Shown piece by piece: positions 12,181-25,300 of a stretch of 64,000 nucleotides of DNA. Both the position numbers and the translations under genes were made by a program. Every line of letters begins with the position of its first letter. The stretch's first letter is position 1. The notes beneath the pieces are model-generated. The model saw nothing but the letters and a program-made list of their open reading frames with translations. It made no database searches and had not been told where the DNA came from. The stretch is from NCBI GenBank assembly GCA_030704615.1, contig CM060731.1:46872001-46936000 (forward strand). The letters run 5' to 3'. The DNA is from Takakia lepidozioides. Lineage: Eukaryota; Streptophyta; Takakiopsida; Takakiales; Takakiaceae.

Positions 12181-13092
12181 AAGGCAAGTATTTACCGGTT
12201 AAGGAAAATCTGGTGGGTAGTTGAGGGCAGCAGACCAACGGTCCAGAGAGTGGTCTGCAGGATATCAAACGACCCCTGCCTCTTCACACTTCGGCGGCTG
12301 CTTCTCAAGCTTTCCCGCACTGCACTCTGCCATCCTCGTGCCTGCAAGATTGCCTGCCTGCGCTTTCATGCTGCCCGATTTGAATCGCATGCTTCCTTCT
12401 CCAGGGCTGCCTTCAATTTTTTTCTCGTTACACATTTGTTTCTGGGTCGGAGGCTGTCCTGTGTGGGATGTCTCCCCGCCGCAGTCATTGAGGGAGAAGC
12501 AGTTTGATGAGGCTTTATGAACAGTTTGTGTCTGTGCTTAGAGTTCTACTTATCTTCTGGTGGGTTGGGTTTGAGAGTCCTGGCGATATATAATCTGGTT
12601 TACCCTTCGTCGCTATCTCTGTCGCTATCCCTTCATTTTGATAATCTGCAATGGGAATGGAGTTCTCTTGCAGTGAAAAACCATAGTATTGGGATTGCTA
12701 TACCTCAAGCTCGGTGCCCATGGGGTGATGATATCTGTGACCGTCAGTAGTTTGTTTTCGTCAGCCATCTGTTCTCAGTTTGATCAAGTCTCTTCATTCA
12801 CGTTTGTGGATTTGTATTGAGTTGACAGCAACGACACTCTCCTTCAAATTGGTCTTCATTTGTTACGTGATTACAAAATTCTACACCTGCTGGCTGAGCT
12901 GCATCGGGGGCATAGTTCCTACAGGCGAGTTTGTCCACCTGCTGGCTGCACCGTCAGATTGTTGGTTGAAGAAAATTACAGCAGGAAGGTAGGTACTGAA
13001 AGCATTTAGCCCAAACCGGGGGTGTCATTTTAGGGTTCTGATCTCCATGCACGTGAAAATTTGTGACCTCGGAAAGAGATAAATCTCAATTG
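12181..13092 (+). promoter_or_regulatory. Probable promoter and 5' leader region of LETM1
   Basis: The composition changes near 12190 from A/T runs to balanced, pyrimidine-rich DNA typical of plant 5' leaders (for example 12600-12640). A short Arg/Cys-rich frame at 12250-12507 looks superficially like a mitochondrial presequence, but it is not connected in frame to the LETM1 coding exon, which has its own presequence. A leader intron is possible. No TATA box was assigned with confidence. Confidence 0.35.
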
Positions 13093-16000
13093 ATGGGGTT
13101 CAGACAACTGGGGATCCCCCGCAGAAGGCTGGTGCGGCGGGTTCTTCAATCGACTGAGCAGCTGGTGGGTTCTAACCTCTTTCTCCATCTTTTCCCGCCC
13201 TTCTCCACTCCTGCGGCAGGGCTGCAGCCATCTCCATACCTGAGGCTTGGCCTCAGGCAGCAGCAGTTCTGGTCATTGTCGACGCTGGTTGATCGGCTGT
13301 TGAATGAGGGGAAGCGAGACGAGTGCTCAATTCGTGAGGGGGATGCAACTCCAAGCCTGCCAAGTAGGGCTGTCCTTGTACAAGAGAGTAATTTGTTCAG
13401 AAGCTTTCCAGTGACCCACAAAGGCTGGAGGCAAGATGAGTTCAGGAGATGGGGGGAGGGTCCCGAGGGATCGAGGTGGCTTACTACTTACAGCCGAATC
13501 TTACAAGAATCTGCCAGGGCTTCCACTTCTTCGGCGAGAGCTGAGGCTGTGCAATACAGTGGTGACGAGGACGATGACGACCGGAAGGCGAAGAAGGAAA
13601 AGGAGAAGGAGGCTTCCCCCGATGACTGTGATCAGGCGGTTGAGGGATTGAGCTCTCTGAAGGCAAAAATGAAGCAGGCAGAGAAAGAAGCCTCAAAGAA
13701 AAATGAGGGATGGATGGTGAAGACTCGAAATGCAATTTCTGGAATTGGGCCAGCGATGAAAGCCATTGCTTCAATGAGCAGGCAGGCTTTACTACTACTT
13801 CTCACACCAGCAGCATGCCAGAGACCATTTTGGATTACCTTCATTTGATGGATAAAGCTACAGTGTTTGTTGTGAATTTCCATCTGAGTTTTTATGTGTG
13901 ATTTCTCTCATGTACCATTGTTTGTGTGAGCCCCTTCCACATTATGTGTATCTCTGTGTGTCATTTGTCCTCTTCTTTCTATGTATTTCTGAAGTTTTCT
14001 TCTCCTCTGTGTGGTCTGTGTATGCACTCTTCTCCTCTTTTTCTGTCTTTGTAATGTTCTTCTTTCTTTCTTTCTTGGTGATTGGTTTATTCCACAGTTT
14101 TACCTATTCTTGCATCTTTCCTTGCCTTGGATATGGTCTCCTTCTCCTTCTTTGGATACTTTTTACATGTAAGTCTGCACTGACTCGGATATGTGTCTGT
14201 GGTTACAAATGTGCTCACTTAGGTGTCCTACCATAGGAGACATCACAGCAATCTTGGGATTGCAGCACATGGCTAAGTGGATGGAACTTAGGCAGTTAAA
14301 GCTTTTCAGAGAAGATTATGACCTCATAGAGCTAGTTGAATTCAAGGTCCTGATAGTTTCACAGTACGAAGTTTGTCACTGTTTAGGAGGACATGGATTG
14401 GATCCCTGATTGTCGTGCAAGCATCCTCATAGTTTCGCGTCACTCCACAGATTTGCTCTATACCAAGCAGTTTTGATGACCAGGGTTCCCTTTTTCAGTA
14501 CTGGTTGTTGGGAAGATCAGCAATAAATGATTTGCGGTATAGAGGTTTCTGAAAACAATGTTGAGGAGAGCAGTAGTTTCTAGCTGCAGTGTTAAGGTCA
14601 ATTGCTGCTTTACACCTGTAATTATCTACCTGTAATGATTTTGGGTATAGAGGTTTCTCTAGTTCCTTGAATACAATGTTGAGGAGAGCAGTAGTTTCTG
14701 TAGAGTCTGGCCTTGTATCTAGATTCTAATGTAGAGCTGTACAAGTGTTTTATTAATCAGAAGCTAGGGTTTAGGTTCAGGGTTTAAGCTTGTTTATTAT
14801 TATGGTGCATGATTGATATCTACTCCTAAGGTTGAAATTTTGACAAGATTGCAACAATTTGCTGAAAATGCTTTCTCTGGTTGGTTTAGATCTCTCCGAT
14901 ATTGCCAGATTTAAATTCTTCATATCAGTGATCTGGATTGAGACTGTAAATGGTTGTCTGGCAGGCAAGATTGGGCAACGAAGATCCAGGGGTGGAAGAA
15001 GTCATTTTGGCTGGAGTTGCAGCACTATTGGGTAGGAACAAAGCTTCTGTGGGCAGATGTGAAAATCTCATCACGACTCCTGCTGAGGCTGGCTAGTGGG
15101 AGGAACCTAACGCGGCGAGAGAGACAGCAGCTTACCCGCACGACAGCAGACATTTTCCGTTTGGTCCCCTTTGCTGTGTTTATCCTTGTGCCGTTCATGG
15201 AGTTTCTGCTACCAATTGCACTCAAATTGTTTCCCAATATGTTACCATCTACCTTCCAAGACAAGATGAAGAAGCAGGTCTGGTGCTTGTTCTCCCATCC
15301 TATCTTATATAGGGTCTATATATCTCCTGTTCAGCATCCAGTATGATGGTCAAGGTCCTTCTCAAATCTCTTTGTATGTGTCGGATTTTGAGAAAATTGG
15401 TAAAGGCAAGTGAAAATTGCTGTTGACACCACTGGGTTTCCTTAATTGCAGGAGGAAATGAAGAAGCGGTTGAATGCAAGGATGCAGTATGCCAAGTTTT
15501 TGCAAGACACTGTGGGAGAGATGGCAAAGGAGCTTAAAACTTCCCGTAGTGGAGAGCTTCGCCGGACTGCCGAAAACCTGGATGATTTCATGTCTAAGGT
15601 TCTGCCTGTCTTTGTTTTGCATTTATCTTCTCAGTAGGGGTGGGGATGGGTGAAGAGCATCAGAAACAGCTTGCTGAGCAAATGATCAGAGAGGGTTTAG
15701 CTGCCTTGGCGCTGGGGTTTTGCACCTAACGTCATAAATCGTCACGACCCCAAATTACCATATGAATTTGCGGGTAACTGTGATAAGCCCTGCGTTCAGA
15801 ACTGGTCTAAAAGATTGAATGTTTAAGATGGGTTAGCCAAGGATAAGAATATGACCTTGTAAATCCATTTGGTGTCTGCAATGTGGACATGGATAAGCTG
15901 TTGTCAATTTGGATCAGCTTCATGCTTTCAAAATTCAATGTTCAGGTGCGGACAGGCGGGAATGTACAAAATGAGGAAATTTTGCGATTTGCAAAGCTCT

Positions 16001-19000
16001 TCAATGATGAGTTGACACTTGATAACATAAGCAGGTGCAGTGTTCGTATTCTTTGTGCACTGTTTAGGTATGTTAGGCTATTTGGATACGATCTAATGAA
16101 GTCTTCTGGAGCTTATGATCTTTATGTTTATTGCCCAGTCGGGCCATTCCTTTCTAGCACTAAATACTACTTGTGACTAATGCCTTAGTTTGATTTGCAG
16201 GCCAAGGCTAGTGAGTATGTGCAAGTACATGGGCATTCAGCCCTATGGCACTGATGCCTATCTGCGCTACAGCCTCCGTACCAAGCTGGCCTGGTACAGC
16301 CTCTCCTCCTGTTTAAATCTACCAGCATACTAAATCATGAGCCTTTTAGAAGATCGGAATGCTAGGCAGATGTATGTCATATCCTGAGGATGTATTACGA
16401 CTGCTGTGCTAGTTGCAATACGATGGCATGGGAGAGCGAGCTGTAAGGTATGCGGTAAACACATGTTCATCTGGTCGCCCGTCACTATACAGGATGACCC
16501 TTGGGAAGTTTCTGGAACTCATGGGAACTCTGTTTTAGAAGTGTTGGACTGAAAACCTGGCATGTCAACTACAATAGTCAAAGCCTAGCGTGTAGCGAGC
16601 CTGGTGTGATGACTTTGGTACACTGATTTTATGAACGGGTTATTGAATGGGGTATCAGGATCAAGCAAGATGACAGGATGATTCGAAGTGAAGGCTTAGA
16701 CTCACTTTCAGAATCAGAGCTCCGGGCAGCTTGTAGAGAACGTGGAATGCTGGGCCTCTTGTCTGCGGAGGAGATGCGGCTGCAGGTAAACGCTTTTCCC
16801 TTGCTACTATCTAGCTTGTTTCTGATTCTCCTTTGTCACCTCCAGCTCCCTAAACCAGACATTGCCTGGACAAGGCTTCTCTAGTGTCGTGGCAGTTTTG
16901 TTCATATTTCCTACCATGGTTTGTTATATCCCCACCATTGACTCCAGGCAGCTGTGTCCTGTGTGACTTTCCCTCAAGAACATGTCGTGACGATGATGTC
17001 AATTTTTAACGGTCATGGTAGGCCTTACCCTGTGTGTTTGGCTGATGGTTAGTGTATGGCACCACTTTTACACGGAGGTTTATGGCAGTGGCCTTATTGT
17101 AACCTTTCTCAGTATCCTTGCAAGTCTGATGTTTCATTACTAGGAGGCCACTGTCTGAATACACATTCTCCAGGTTGACTGGCCAAAGGGCAAAGAAGCT
17201 CCAGTGAGTTGTGCTGGATTGGGATTTGGTAAAACCTAGGGCTGCAATATTGTTGGTCCTTCGTGAGGAATTTGGAGTCAAATGTATGAGTGGCATATAT
17301 TGTTTTGCATAGCTCAGTTTTGAGTGAGCTATATAGCTTGAATGTGATGTGGACTACTTATTGGTTGGGTCACACAAGGTTTGCGATGTAGTTGTTTGCG
17401 AAGTTCACGTGTGCTGGAAATTCTCGCTGTAGTTCTACTGTGATGCTGCTCTCGATATTGCCTGGTCTTGGATTTTAGTTGGTCAGGTTTCATTGTTTGT
17501 CCGCATGAGCACTGATCCGGAGAGGGAATTGTTGTGTGTTCCTACAGCTGACAGATTGGCTGGATCTGTCTCTGAACCACTCTGTGCCTTCTTCCCTCCT
17601 AATACTGTCAAGGTTAGTTGCCTGTACTGCGTTGTAGTCCTAGCATTGGAATCTTACCTTTGCGGAATGTTGCTACACCTTCACCAGAAATTTTCTGACC
17701 CAACTCCTATGACCTGGATTGTACAGGGCATTCATAGTGGCCGGTCGATTGAGACCTGAGGAGGCAGTGCAAGCCACACTGTCCTCTTTGCCGGATGAAG
17801 TCATTGACTCTGTGGGCCACGCAACTCTTCCGAGCGAGGAGGCACTAGAGGAACGCAAGCGCAAGCTGGAATACTTGCAGCAAGAGGAGGAGCTGATTAA
17901 GGTATCGTGATCACCTCCTGAATTATACTCTGCTAGCCAATCAATCCTTACGATATTGCTGGAATGCAGGAGATAGGCAATGTATGCTTTGTCAGTGCAT
18001 TGTTCATGGAGCAGGTTGCTAAACCTTGAAGTTGTCCAAAACATTTTGGGTGGCTTGGTCTAACAGGTGTTTCTCTAGCATCCTGATAAACCTGAAAATG
18101 TACTGAGCGTAAATCAGTGTTTGACTTTAGGGTGGATTATTTCCCTTCTGGCGCATTCTCTGGTAGCCAGCTGAGAGCTTTTCTGGCATATTAGCATCTC
18201 CAAATGTTTCAGTGAGACAATAATTACAAGATATAGAGTATTGACCACTAACTACATGGATTCCCGACTAGTTCAATACTTCTCCTAGTCAATCAGGATT
18301 TTCACCTTAGTGTAGGAGGAGCTAACAGTCTGGTTCCTCTTTTTTGAGTGGCCAGAATGCTACGGCCAACAAAGTCTTATGAGTACATTCTTCTCTTTTG
18401 AACAACTTTGTGAGCTCAAACTTTACCAGGCTCTGACATAGACATATAGCTGCTAATTTTTTGATGTCAACTTGATATTGCAAATTGGGACGCTTGTCTC
18501 TCAAAAAATTGTTCTGGTCCTTTAATGCTAAGAGGCTTGAATAATTTTGAGGCGGCAAGCCTCCCTCTCCCTACATCTGTCTCTCCAGATGGAAAAACAC
18601 ACACACATACGCACAGCATTCTGCAATCTTCAGACTGCAAATATTGGTCCTGATGGGTGCCCTCCCTGAACCCAGAAGGGTCGATCATAAGCCGGTTATA
18701 TGGTCCAAATTACCTCATCTGGACGAGACAAGATATCCCAAGCTAGGCAGGACAACCATTCTTGGAAGCAAAGGTGGGCGGGACCTGAGCCTGTCTTCGC
18801 CTTTCCTTATGACTGACGACCAATAGTTCAAATGAAGGCTGTTTTTCAAAACTCTTTGATCCCATGGTAAGAGATGATTTCGTGGCAGTCAGATTTCTAC
18901 TTGTAGGTACTATCCAGCTAAAATTTTATGGATGTCCATTTAAACTTGAGTGAAAGGTAGTGCCAATTGCTTCGGTCAGGAAGGCTACAAGCAACCATTC

Positions 19001-21468
19001 AGCCCTGGGACCAGTTTAGATACGTCTTAAGCTAAGGTAGCCCAAAGTTGCTGTCCTTAGCAGAAAGGGAAATACAGGAGATGTGTTTGTTTTTAGTTAC
19101 TACTAGCATCTCTCTCTACCTTGCATCTTAAAAGTTGATCATTAGGGGAATATTTCCCTTCTGTCTCCTTTCAATGCTTGGGTTGTCCAAGTGTATTTCT
19201 CTCTTCCTAACAAGGGCACAAGCTATAAAATGTCATATGAATTGTAAGAGAGTGTAGAGAAATGCTATTTCCTGTCGGTAGTGCCAGATCAGAATATCTA
19301 GCACAGCCTTAGACCTACATTGTCGTGTAGAGCATCGTAGATATCTGATGAAGAGGAATGCATGTGAGTAGTACGTTATTTTATGGGTAAACAGCTTTTG
19401 TCTATGTTGGCTTGCTGAGAGAGTCCTGGTATGCACTTGGGTTTGTGGTTATTGTTTGTGCTTCGCACTGCGATAGTAGCTTGGTCTTACAAGTCTTCCA
19501 TATGTTTCTTGTCTCTTGTATGGTTCTTTTGTGCAGGAAGAAGAGGAAAACCAGGAGAAGAGGAAGAAGGTTGCAGAGGGCTCCGATGAAAAGGACCAGG
19601 CACTTCAAGAGATAATACTGGCAACGGCGCGTGAGGCCCAGGAGCTTGCAAAGACTAAGTCTGTTGACAAAAGGGAAGATCTCTGCAAGCTGAGTGGTGC
19701 TCTTGCTGTGCTGGCATCAGCATCGGTAAGATTCACTTCAAGTGTGTTTAAGGGAAGTGTGAGCCAGTAGACCTGGAACATATCACTCGCTCACGTTGAA
19801 GAGCTGGATATGTGTGGTTGTGCTGATTTGCTTGGGTTCTTTGTGTAGTCCCACCTAATTCTGTTGTGTGCAGCAACTTCTTACAGCAACTGATTGTCTG
19901 TCTAATCTGCCTATTATCCATTTTTCTCTGTTTTCATTGGGCAAAACATGTCTGGCTGCAGTCTGTCAGTAAGGAGCGTGGAGAGTTTCTGAGGCTTGTA
20001 CAGAATGAGGTATTTTGGTCTCTTTGCTGTCCCTAATTCTTTCTGTTATGTGTGGATGTCTTTTCTATCTATCCCTGTTCTCTGCAGTGTGACGTACTGT
20101 GCAACCTTTGCCACATGTGACACATTTGTGATCAGGTAGTCTCAATGTAGCAGTGCTGAAATTAATATCCTACTTTGGGGTACATTGCCTTGTCGGTTGA
20201 AACCTCACAAGTCTGGGAGGTTCAGTATCGTGCAGAGTATGCAATCAGGGTGTGCTATAGACAAATGCATACACTTCTCAATCTCTCTTTATGTCCACAC
20301 ATAAAACCCTTTGGCTGCAGGCAGAAATCACTCACTAAACTACCAACACCCTAACCAAATGTGGGGTGCAGATTGTGCTGTATAACAACATGGTAGATAA
20401 AGAGGGGACCCCAGATGCTGAGAAGGCCCGCAAGGCATACCGTGCTGCCCGGGAACATAGCCACCAGCAAAGTGAAACGAGTCCGGACCATGTTTCATCT
20501 GCCCTGATTGAAAGGGTATGTGACTGGCTTACTTGTTTGTGAGTTTTGTTACAAGGTCATTAAGAAGTATGGATGTGGCTTTTTGCGTAAGGGATCAAAG
20601 CTGGGCGAGTCCTTTTGGTCTAGATACGAACTGGGATGATGTGCCAAAGAGATAGCCAATTGGAGGAACTATAATCACAGTGTAGGGCATTGGACTGGAG
20701 TTCAAGCACTGAAAGTGCTCTGGTGCAGGTGGATGCCATGCTACATAAGCTGGAAAAGGAGCTTGATGATGTGGATGTTAAGATTGGTGATCGTTGGAGG
20801 ATGTTGGACAGGTATGCCTGCTTGGATGCGTGCTTGCATGGATGTGTCAATGAACATAACTGATAAAGGGTCATGGTGCTAGTTTAGTACTATTTGGAGC
20901 AATGTTCCACTGACAGTCTACAAAATGCCGTAAACAGGGCTGAGACAGGCGTTTGGGATGGGGTGTGGGAACAGAGACTATGATGGGAAGGTGACTCCTG
21001 AGGAGGTGGCGGCAGCAGCCATGTATCTCAAAGACAGTCTCGATAAGGAGTCCATTCATGAACTTATCAGCAATTTGGCCAAAGACGCAGGTAACTCAAC
21101 TATGATCAATTGGCATTTTCTGCCTGTGTGTGTGCACTCTGTATCATGGTTGTGATGCAAACATTAAAGAAGAAAGCATATGATGCCCTCATGGAATGGA
21201 TGTAGATTGAGTCTCAGGGAAGTGCATTTCAAGAGAAATTGAAGTGATCAGATACTTGCCTGTGTGAGAGAGGATGAGATTCTACTCCTCAATGCACTGG
21301 AAGTACTTCCTTTCCTTACCACCTATGATAGCCAAATTGATACTAAAGTTTTGGATGATGGCAGATGGTAAGATATTAGTGCAGGACATAGTGAAGCTGG
21401 GGACTATGTCAGAGGCTGCAGAAGGGGACATCGATGAAATTGCCAATAAGCCACAACACCTTGCTTAG
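13093..21468 (+). CDS. LETM1: LETM1-like mitochondrial inner-membrane protein with EF-hand
   Basis: Predicted protein of 793 residues from 14 exons: 13093-13781, 14965-15277, 15452-15598, 15946-16034, 16201-16293, 16659-16785, 17548-17612, 17727-17901, 19537-19725, 19962-20009, 20372-20515, 20729-20811, 20975-21090, 21365-21468. LETM1 proteins maintain K+/Ca2+-proton exchange and volume of mitochondria. The ATG at 13093 is preferred over the in-frame one at 13063 because it starts an Arg-rich amphipathic presequence ([16 protein letters not shown]). Residues 293-318 form the conserved transmembrane segment ([15 protein letters not shown]), followed by the ribosome-binding-like LETM1 domain ([32 protein letters not shown]) and coiled coils. 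Near residue 720 is a canonical EF-hand loop ([12 protein letters not shown]). Intron 1 appears to use a GC donor. The other donors are GT. Confidence 0.93.
14536..14700 (+). repeat. Direct duplication in LETM1 intron 1
   Basis: Two copies of about 45-55 bp share GGTATAGAGGTTTCT and ACAATGTTGAGGAGAGCAGT, the first from about 14536 and the second from about 14643, separated by unrelated sequence. The second copy has a short extra piece (CTAGTTCCTTG) in the middle. It looks like a local duplication rather than a mobile element. Confidence 0.75.
18345..18400 (+). repeat. Short copy of the intron-resident repeat family (copy e)
   Basis: This stretch in LETM1 intron 8 contains GGCCA ... GCTACGGCCAACAAAG and CTTATGAGTACATTCTTC, the same core as the copies at 23600, 43735, 46230 and 59890. 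Only the core part is recognisable here. Confidence 0.55.
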
Positions 21469-22336
21469 TTACTACTAAGCTATTTTTCTTTTTGCTGAGA
21501 TAGATGTGAACCGGATATATAGTTGACAAGGCCTCAATGGCCTCCCTATTGAGTTGTTGTAGTTGTTTGCTGACAATAAGCGGATGGCCTTGATGTCAAG
21601 GGGAGTAGAAGTATCTCAATGGCAGAAACAAATGCCTAAACGCATGGGTTTCAGTGAGTTTTAGATTCTTATTTACAACAACTGCAACGGTGTACTCTGC
21701 CCATATTTGTTACAAGCTGTGTATTCAAACGTATTGGTTGGATGTTGGGAAGCATTCATCGTCTGCTGCAGATGACTCTTTGAATATTTTTCAGGTGCAG
21801 CAGGACATCATTAGTTTTCAGGTTAGGTAATTCTATCTTTAGGTAATTCTATCTTCAGGTTAGGTAATTCTATTCCCAGTGAAATTTATTATGTGGACAA
21901 ACTCTGCCTAGAATTAGCCTAGAATTAGTGCAATTAGCCTTTTGAAATCTTGTGAGAGCTAGTCTCTTTAACAAAGCAGACACTCCTATGTAATTAGCAC
22001 CCCCAATCACTAATGCACGAGGAGGAATCACATCTCCAGCTCATTGCTGTACATCCATCATTGATTAGAAGAAGACAGTACATATGATCAATGACAGAAT
22101 AGGACTGATTAGCCGAGCAATCTCCTCGAGCATTGACCCTCGAAAGAAACATAATCTCCCAGCTGGTGAAACATTTTCTCTGTGGGGTAGTTCTCTTGAC
22201 AGGCAAGTTCCGTTTTCTACTGAATAATATTCAGTTGAAATAATCCCCTTTCAAAGGGGGACACATGAAAAATTGGTTTCTCAGAAGCATAACTATAAAG
22301 GACCTTGATGGAAGAAGGAAACGTGCTCATCTCTTG
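21469..22336. other. Convergent intergenic gap between LETM1 and the sugar transporter
   Basis: Holds the 3' untranslated regions of two genes that face each other. At about 21815-21875 a GGTTAGGTAATTCTATC-like unit is repeated two to three times in tandem. No open frame of interest and no further gene are seen. Confidence 0.5.
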
Positions 22337-25300
22337 CTACTTTCCTTTCAGCTTGGAGTGCATGTACATGCCTGATCCCAAGAAACCAAATATCTGTCCT
22401 AACACATTTAACTGCAGCCGACCAAACCATAGTGAAAATTAGCCCACATTAGCAGTACAGTTGCCAGACAAGTCTCCAGGCTCCTAGTTAACCCCGCCCA
22501 ACCAACTCAATCTTACTTGTGCTTAAGATGTAGCTGTACTTCTCTATGCCTGTCACAATGAACCAAAGAACCCTCTTTTGACCTTGCTTAAAATTGAGAA
22601 ATACCACCACATAGCGACCTGGACTGGCAACACTGCCCAGGAAGGTTCTGTTTATGGACTTGGAGGACTAATGAGTAGTGTGAAGTAGTAGTTTTCACAC
22701 TACTGCAACCTGACCTGGGCCACCTGACTGGATTGTTTATGTATTGACCCAAATGGCAAATGGTGACAACTTTGCTGAAATTAAGACAAGCACAGTTGGA
22801 AAGAGATTAAAAAGTTGGTGGCAGCTCTTTGAATCTAATTCCTCTCCAAGAGACCCTCCTCAATAGTTTAAGATTTGCTGTGGAACAAGAAGGGAGACAA
22901 AGACATTACCCAATCAAATGGTAGACCCCCAAACCAGATCCATCCGAACAGTACCGTTCCCACATCCTGGCCAACCCCGCCCCACTCATCCCTGTTAGAT
23001 GGCCGATGCTTTCCATTCCTCTTCAATAGAATGAGCTTACTTCACAAGTGTAATGCTTTGCCATAGCTGCAAACTAAGGGTCTCATAGGTGTCCCATGGC
23101 GGGTTTCCAGACTGAGTTTCTTCTAGCTGCCACAAACACTGATGAGACTTGAATAGCAGAGCATAGTTATACTGAAAATGATGAAGAAGGAAGGTAAACC
23201 TTGAGAGTTCCACACATAGTCTGTGTGAGAGGAGAGTTAAGTGTAGTGTTCAGGAATATGGTGTAGTTTAGGCAGAACGCCATTATACATGACAGCACCA
23301 TCACTACCTGCACCCAGAGAATCCCTCTGTTGGATTATCATACTCAGAATCAGACATTTTGCAGGATTTAATCTGACTAAAACATCATGGGTATCGAAGA
23401 AAATGATTTAACGATGCACACTTTTCTCTCAGAATTTCTACAACCCTGAATCTAGGTACTCCATACCCTGATGTCAGCAAAGTCACTGCTACTATCCACT
23501 TGGCCATTTGTAGGAATAAACAAAGTTTGATATGAACCAACATCACAGCTCGCAGATAAGTCCATTTCAAAGAGAGTGTGCACAGAATGTACTCGTGAGA
23601 CACTGTTTGCTGTAGCCTTGTGGCCATAGAGCCCCCGCCCAGTTTGGATGGAACAAGAGGGAACAGACATTACCTTTGTTAGGGCCTCACTCCAGTGGTA
23701 GGACTTAACTTGGTATAAACTGGTTCGGGCTTTCCAGATTTCCTCTAGAAAGCCCTTCACACAAGCATGATCTGCTGTGTGTGAGCTGCCCAGCAATTAG
23801 ATCCCAACAGGGCCAGGGCTTTAGGCTCAGCCTCAAGATTTTGAAAGTTGATGAACAGAGGTGCAGGGACGATGTTCTTGATGGTCCTGACAAGGGTCGC
23901 TCTCTGATGAGAATACCCCAGACATTGCATCAGACATGGATATTGTCTTCAGGCCACCCGCACATCGGGCATGGACACTCTCCCTTTCCTCCCTGCATCT
24001 GTTTATTGAATCCCCGCCCTGAGTTTAAATTTCAGTCTAGTGCGAAGGATAGGTAGGCCCTTCAGATTATCCTCAAGGTCCTCACCCATGTCACAAACTG
24101 GAGATAAGTATAGGGAAGTTTTATGCCTAACTTCATCAGTGTGTGAAGAGAGAGGGAGACAGAGAGAGAGATGTGTGAATGAGATCCATGAAAGGAAACC
24201 ATTGTGACTACCTGGAAGCCTACAACATGCAGGGACTGAAAGTGCAGGGCCATGCCAAGCTCACCACTGAGCAGGATCCACAGAAACAAGATTGGCCCAC
24301 AGATGATGCCTGCACACAGTCCATGTCATACTACATCATACATTGCCCTACCATACCACGTCAGCGGCTCATGCCTCGTTGCACCAGCAGCCACCATGGG
24401 AATCTCAACATGAGGGGGATATGAGAAGTGAAAGAAAGAAGAGAGAGACAGAGGGAGAGAGAGAGAGAGAAAGAGAACAAGATAATGGGGCCAGTTTTTC
24501 TAAGGAGGGAAGCGCACTATCTAAGTTACAATATTTTACCACCGGGGTTGTGGGAAGGTACTGAGGCCAAAATATGGTGGAATGGTTGGGTTTCAGTGAG
24601 TGTTGGGCACCCTGACCTCTCAAGAGCATAGTTGCTCATATCAAATCAGAGCGTGAGAAAGCCAATCCAAGCAGACAAAAGAGCTAGAAATTCAGTAATG
24701 ACTCATCGAAGCTTGTGAGAGGGTTTGAGGGGGAAGGATTTCACACTGTTGCACCACATGAGGCCAAAGCTATTGAGCCCTGTTGTTTTTCCTGCCAAAT
24801 GCCCACATTGCTGCACCGTCATAATTTCTCCAATACTGGGACCAACATAGATATCAGCTGCAAGGGACTCACTCACATTACATACCGAGACGAGAAATGG
24901 TGGAGAGGTAAATTGCAGTGGTCAAGTTGGAGAATATCACAACTGCGTAGCCTCTGAGGTCGAATGACAAATCCCTGGAGCCGGCTATGAAGGCTCCCAC
25001 CACAATTATGGCAACACTGCGAAGACAAGCCCACAGATTGTCTAAAACAGTTTGAATGCCAGCTCGAGTGACCATCACAGTTGCCAGATACACTTAGCAG
25101 ATATGATGCACTGCAAAGTGAACAGCTTACTACATGAAAAAGTTGACATGGAAATGGCCACAGGGAAGGCCAGGACTCGAGATGACTTACCTAGTGATAA
25201 TGGGAGATGAATGTTTTTGCCCGGCAAGCATGAACTCCATGACCATAGTGAACAACACAGTTGTCCGACGGAGAGTGGTGTACATAGGCACATTCACACC

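Noticed and set aside
12250-12507. Arg/Cys-rich 85-codon frame upstream of LETM1 as the first coding exon
   Set aside because: The LETM1 exon at 13093 already has a good mitochondrial presequence, and no in-phase splice from this frame was found. It is better explained as leader sequence.
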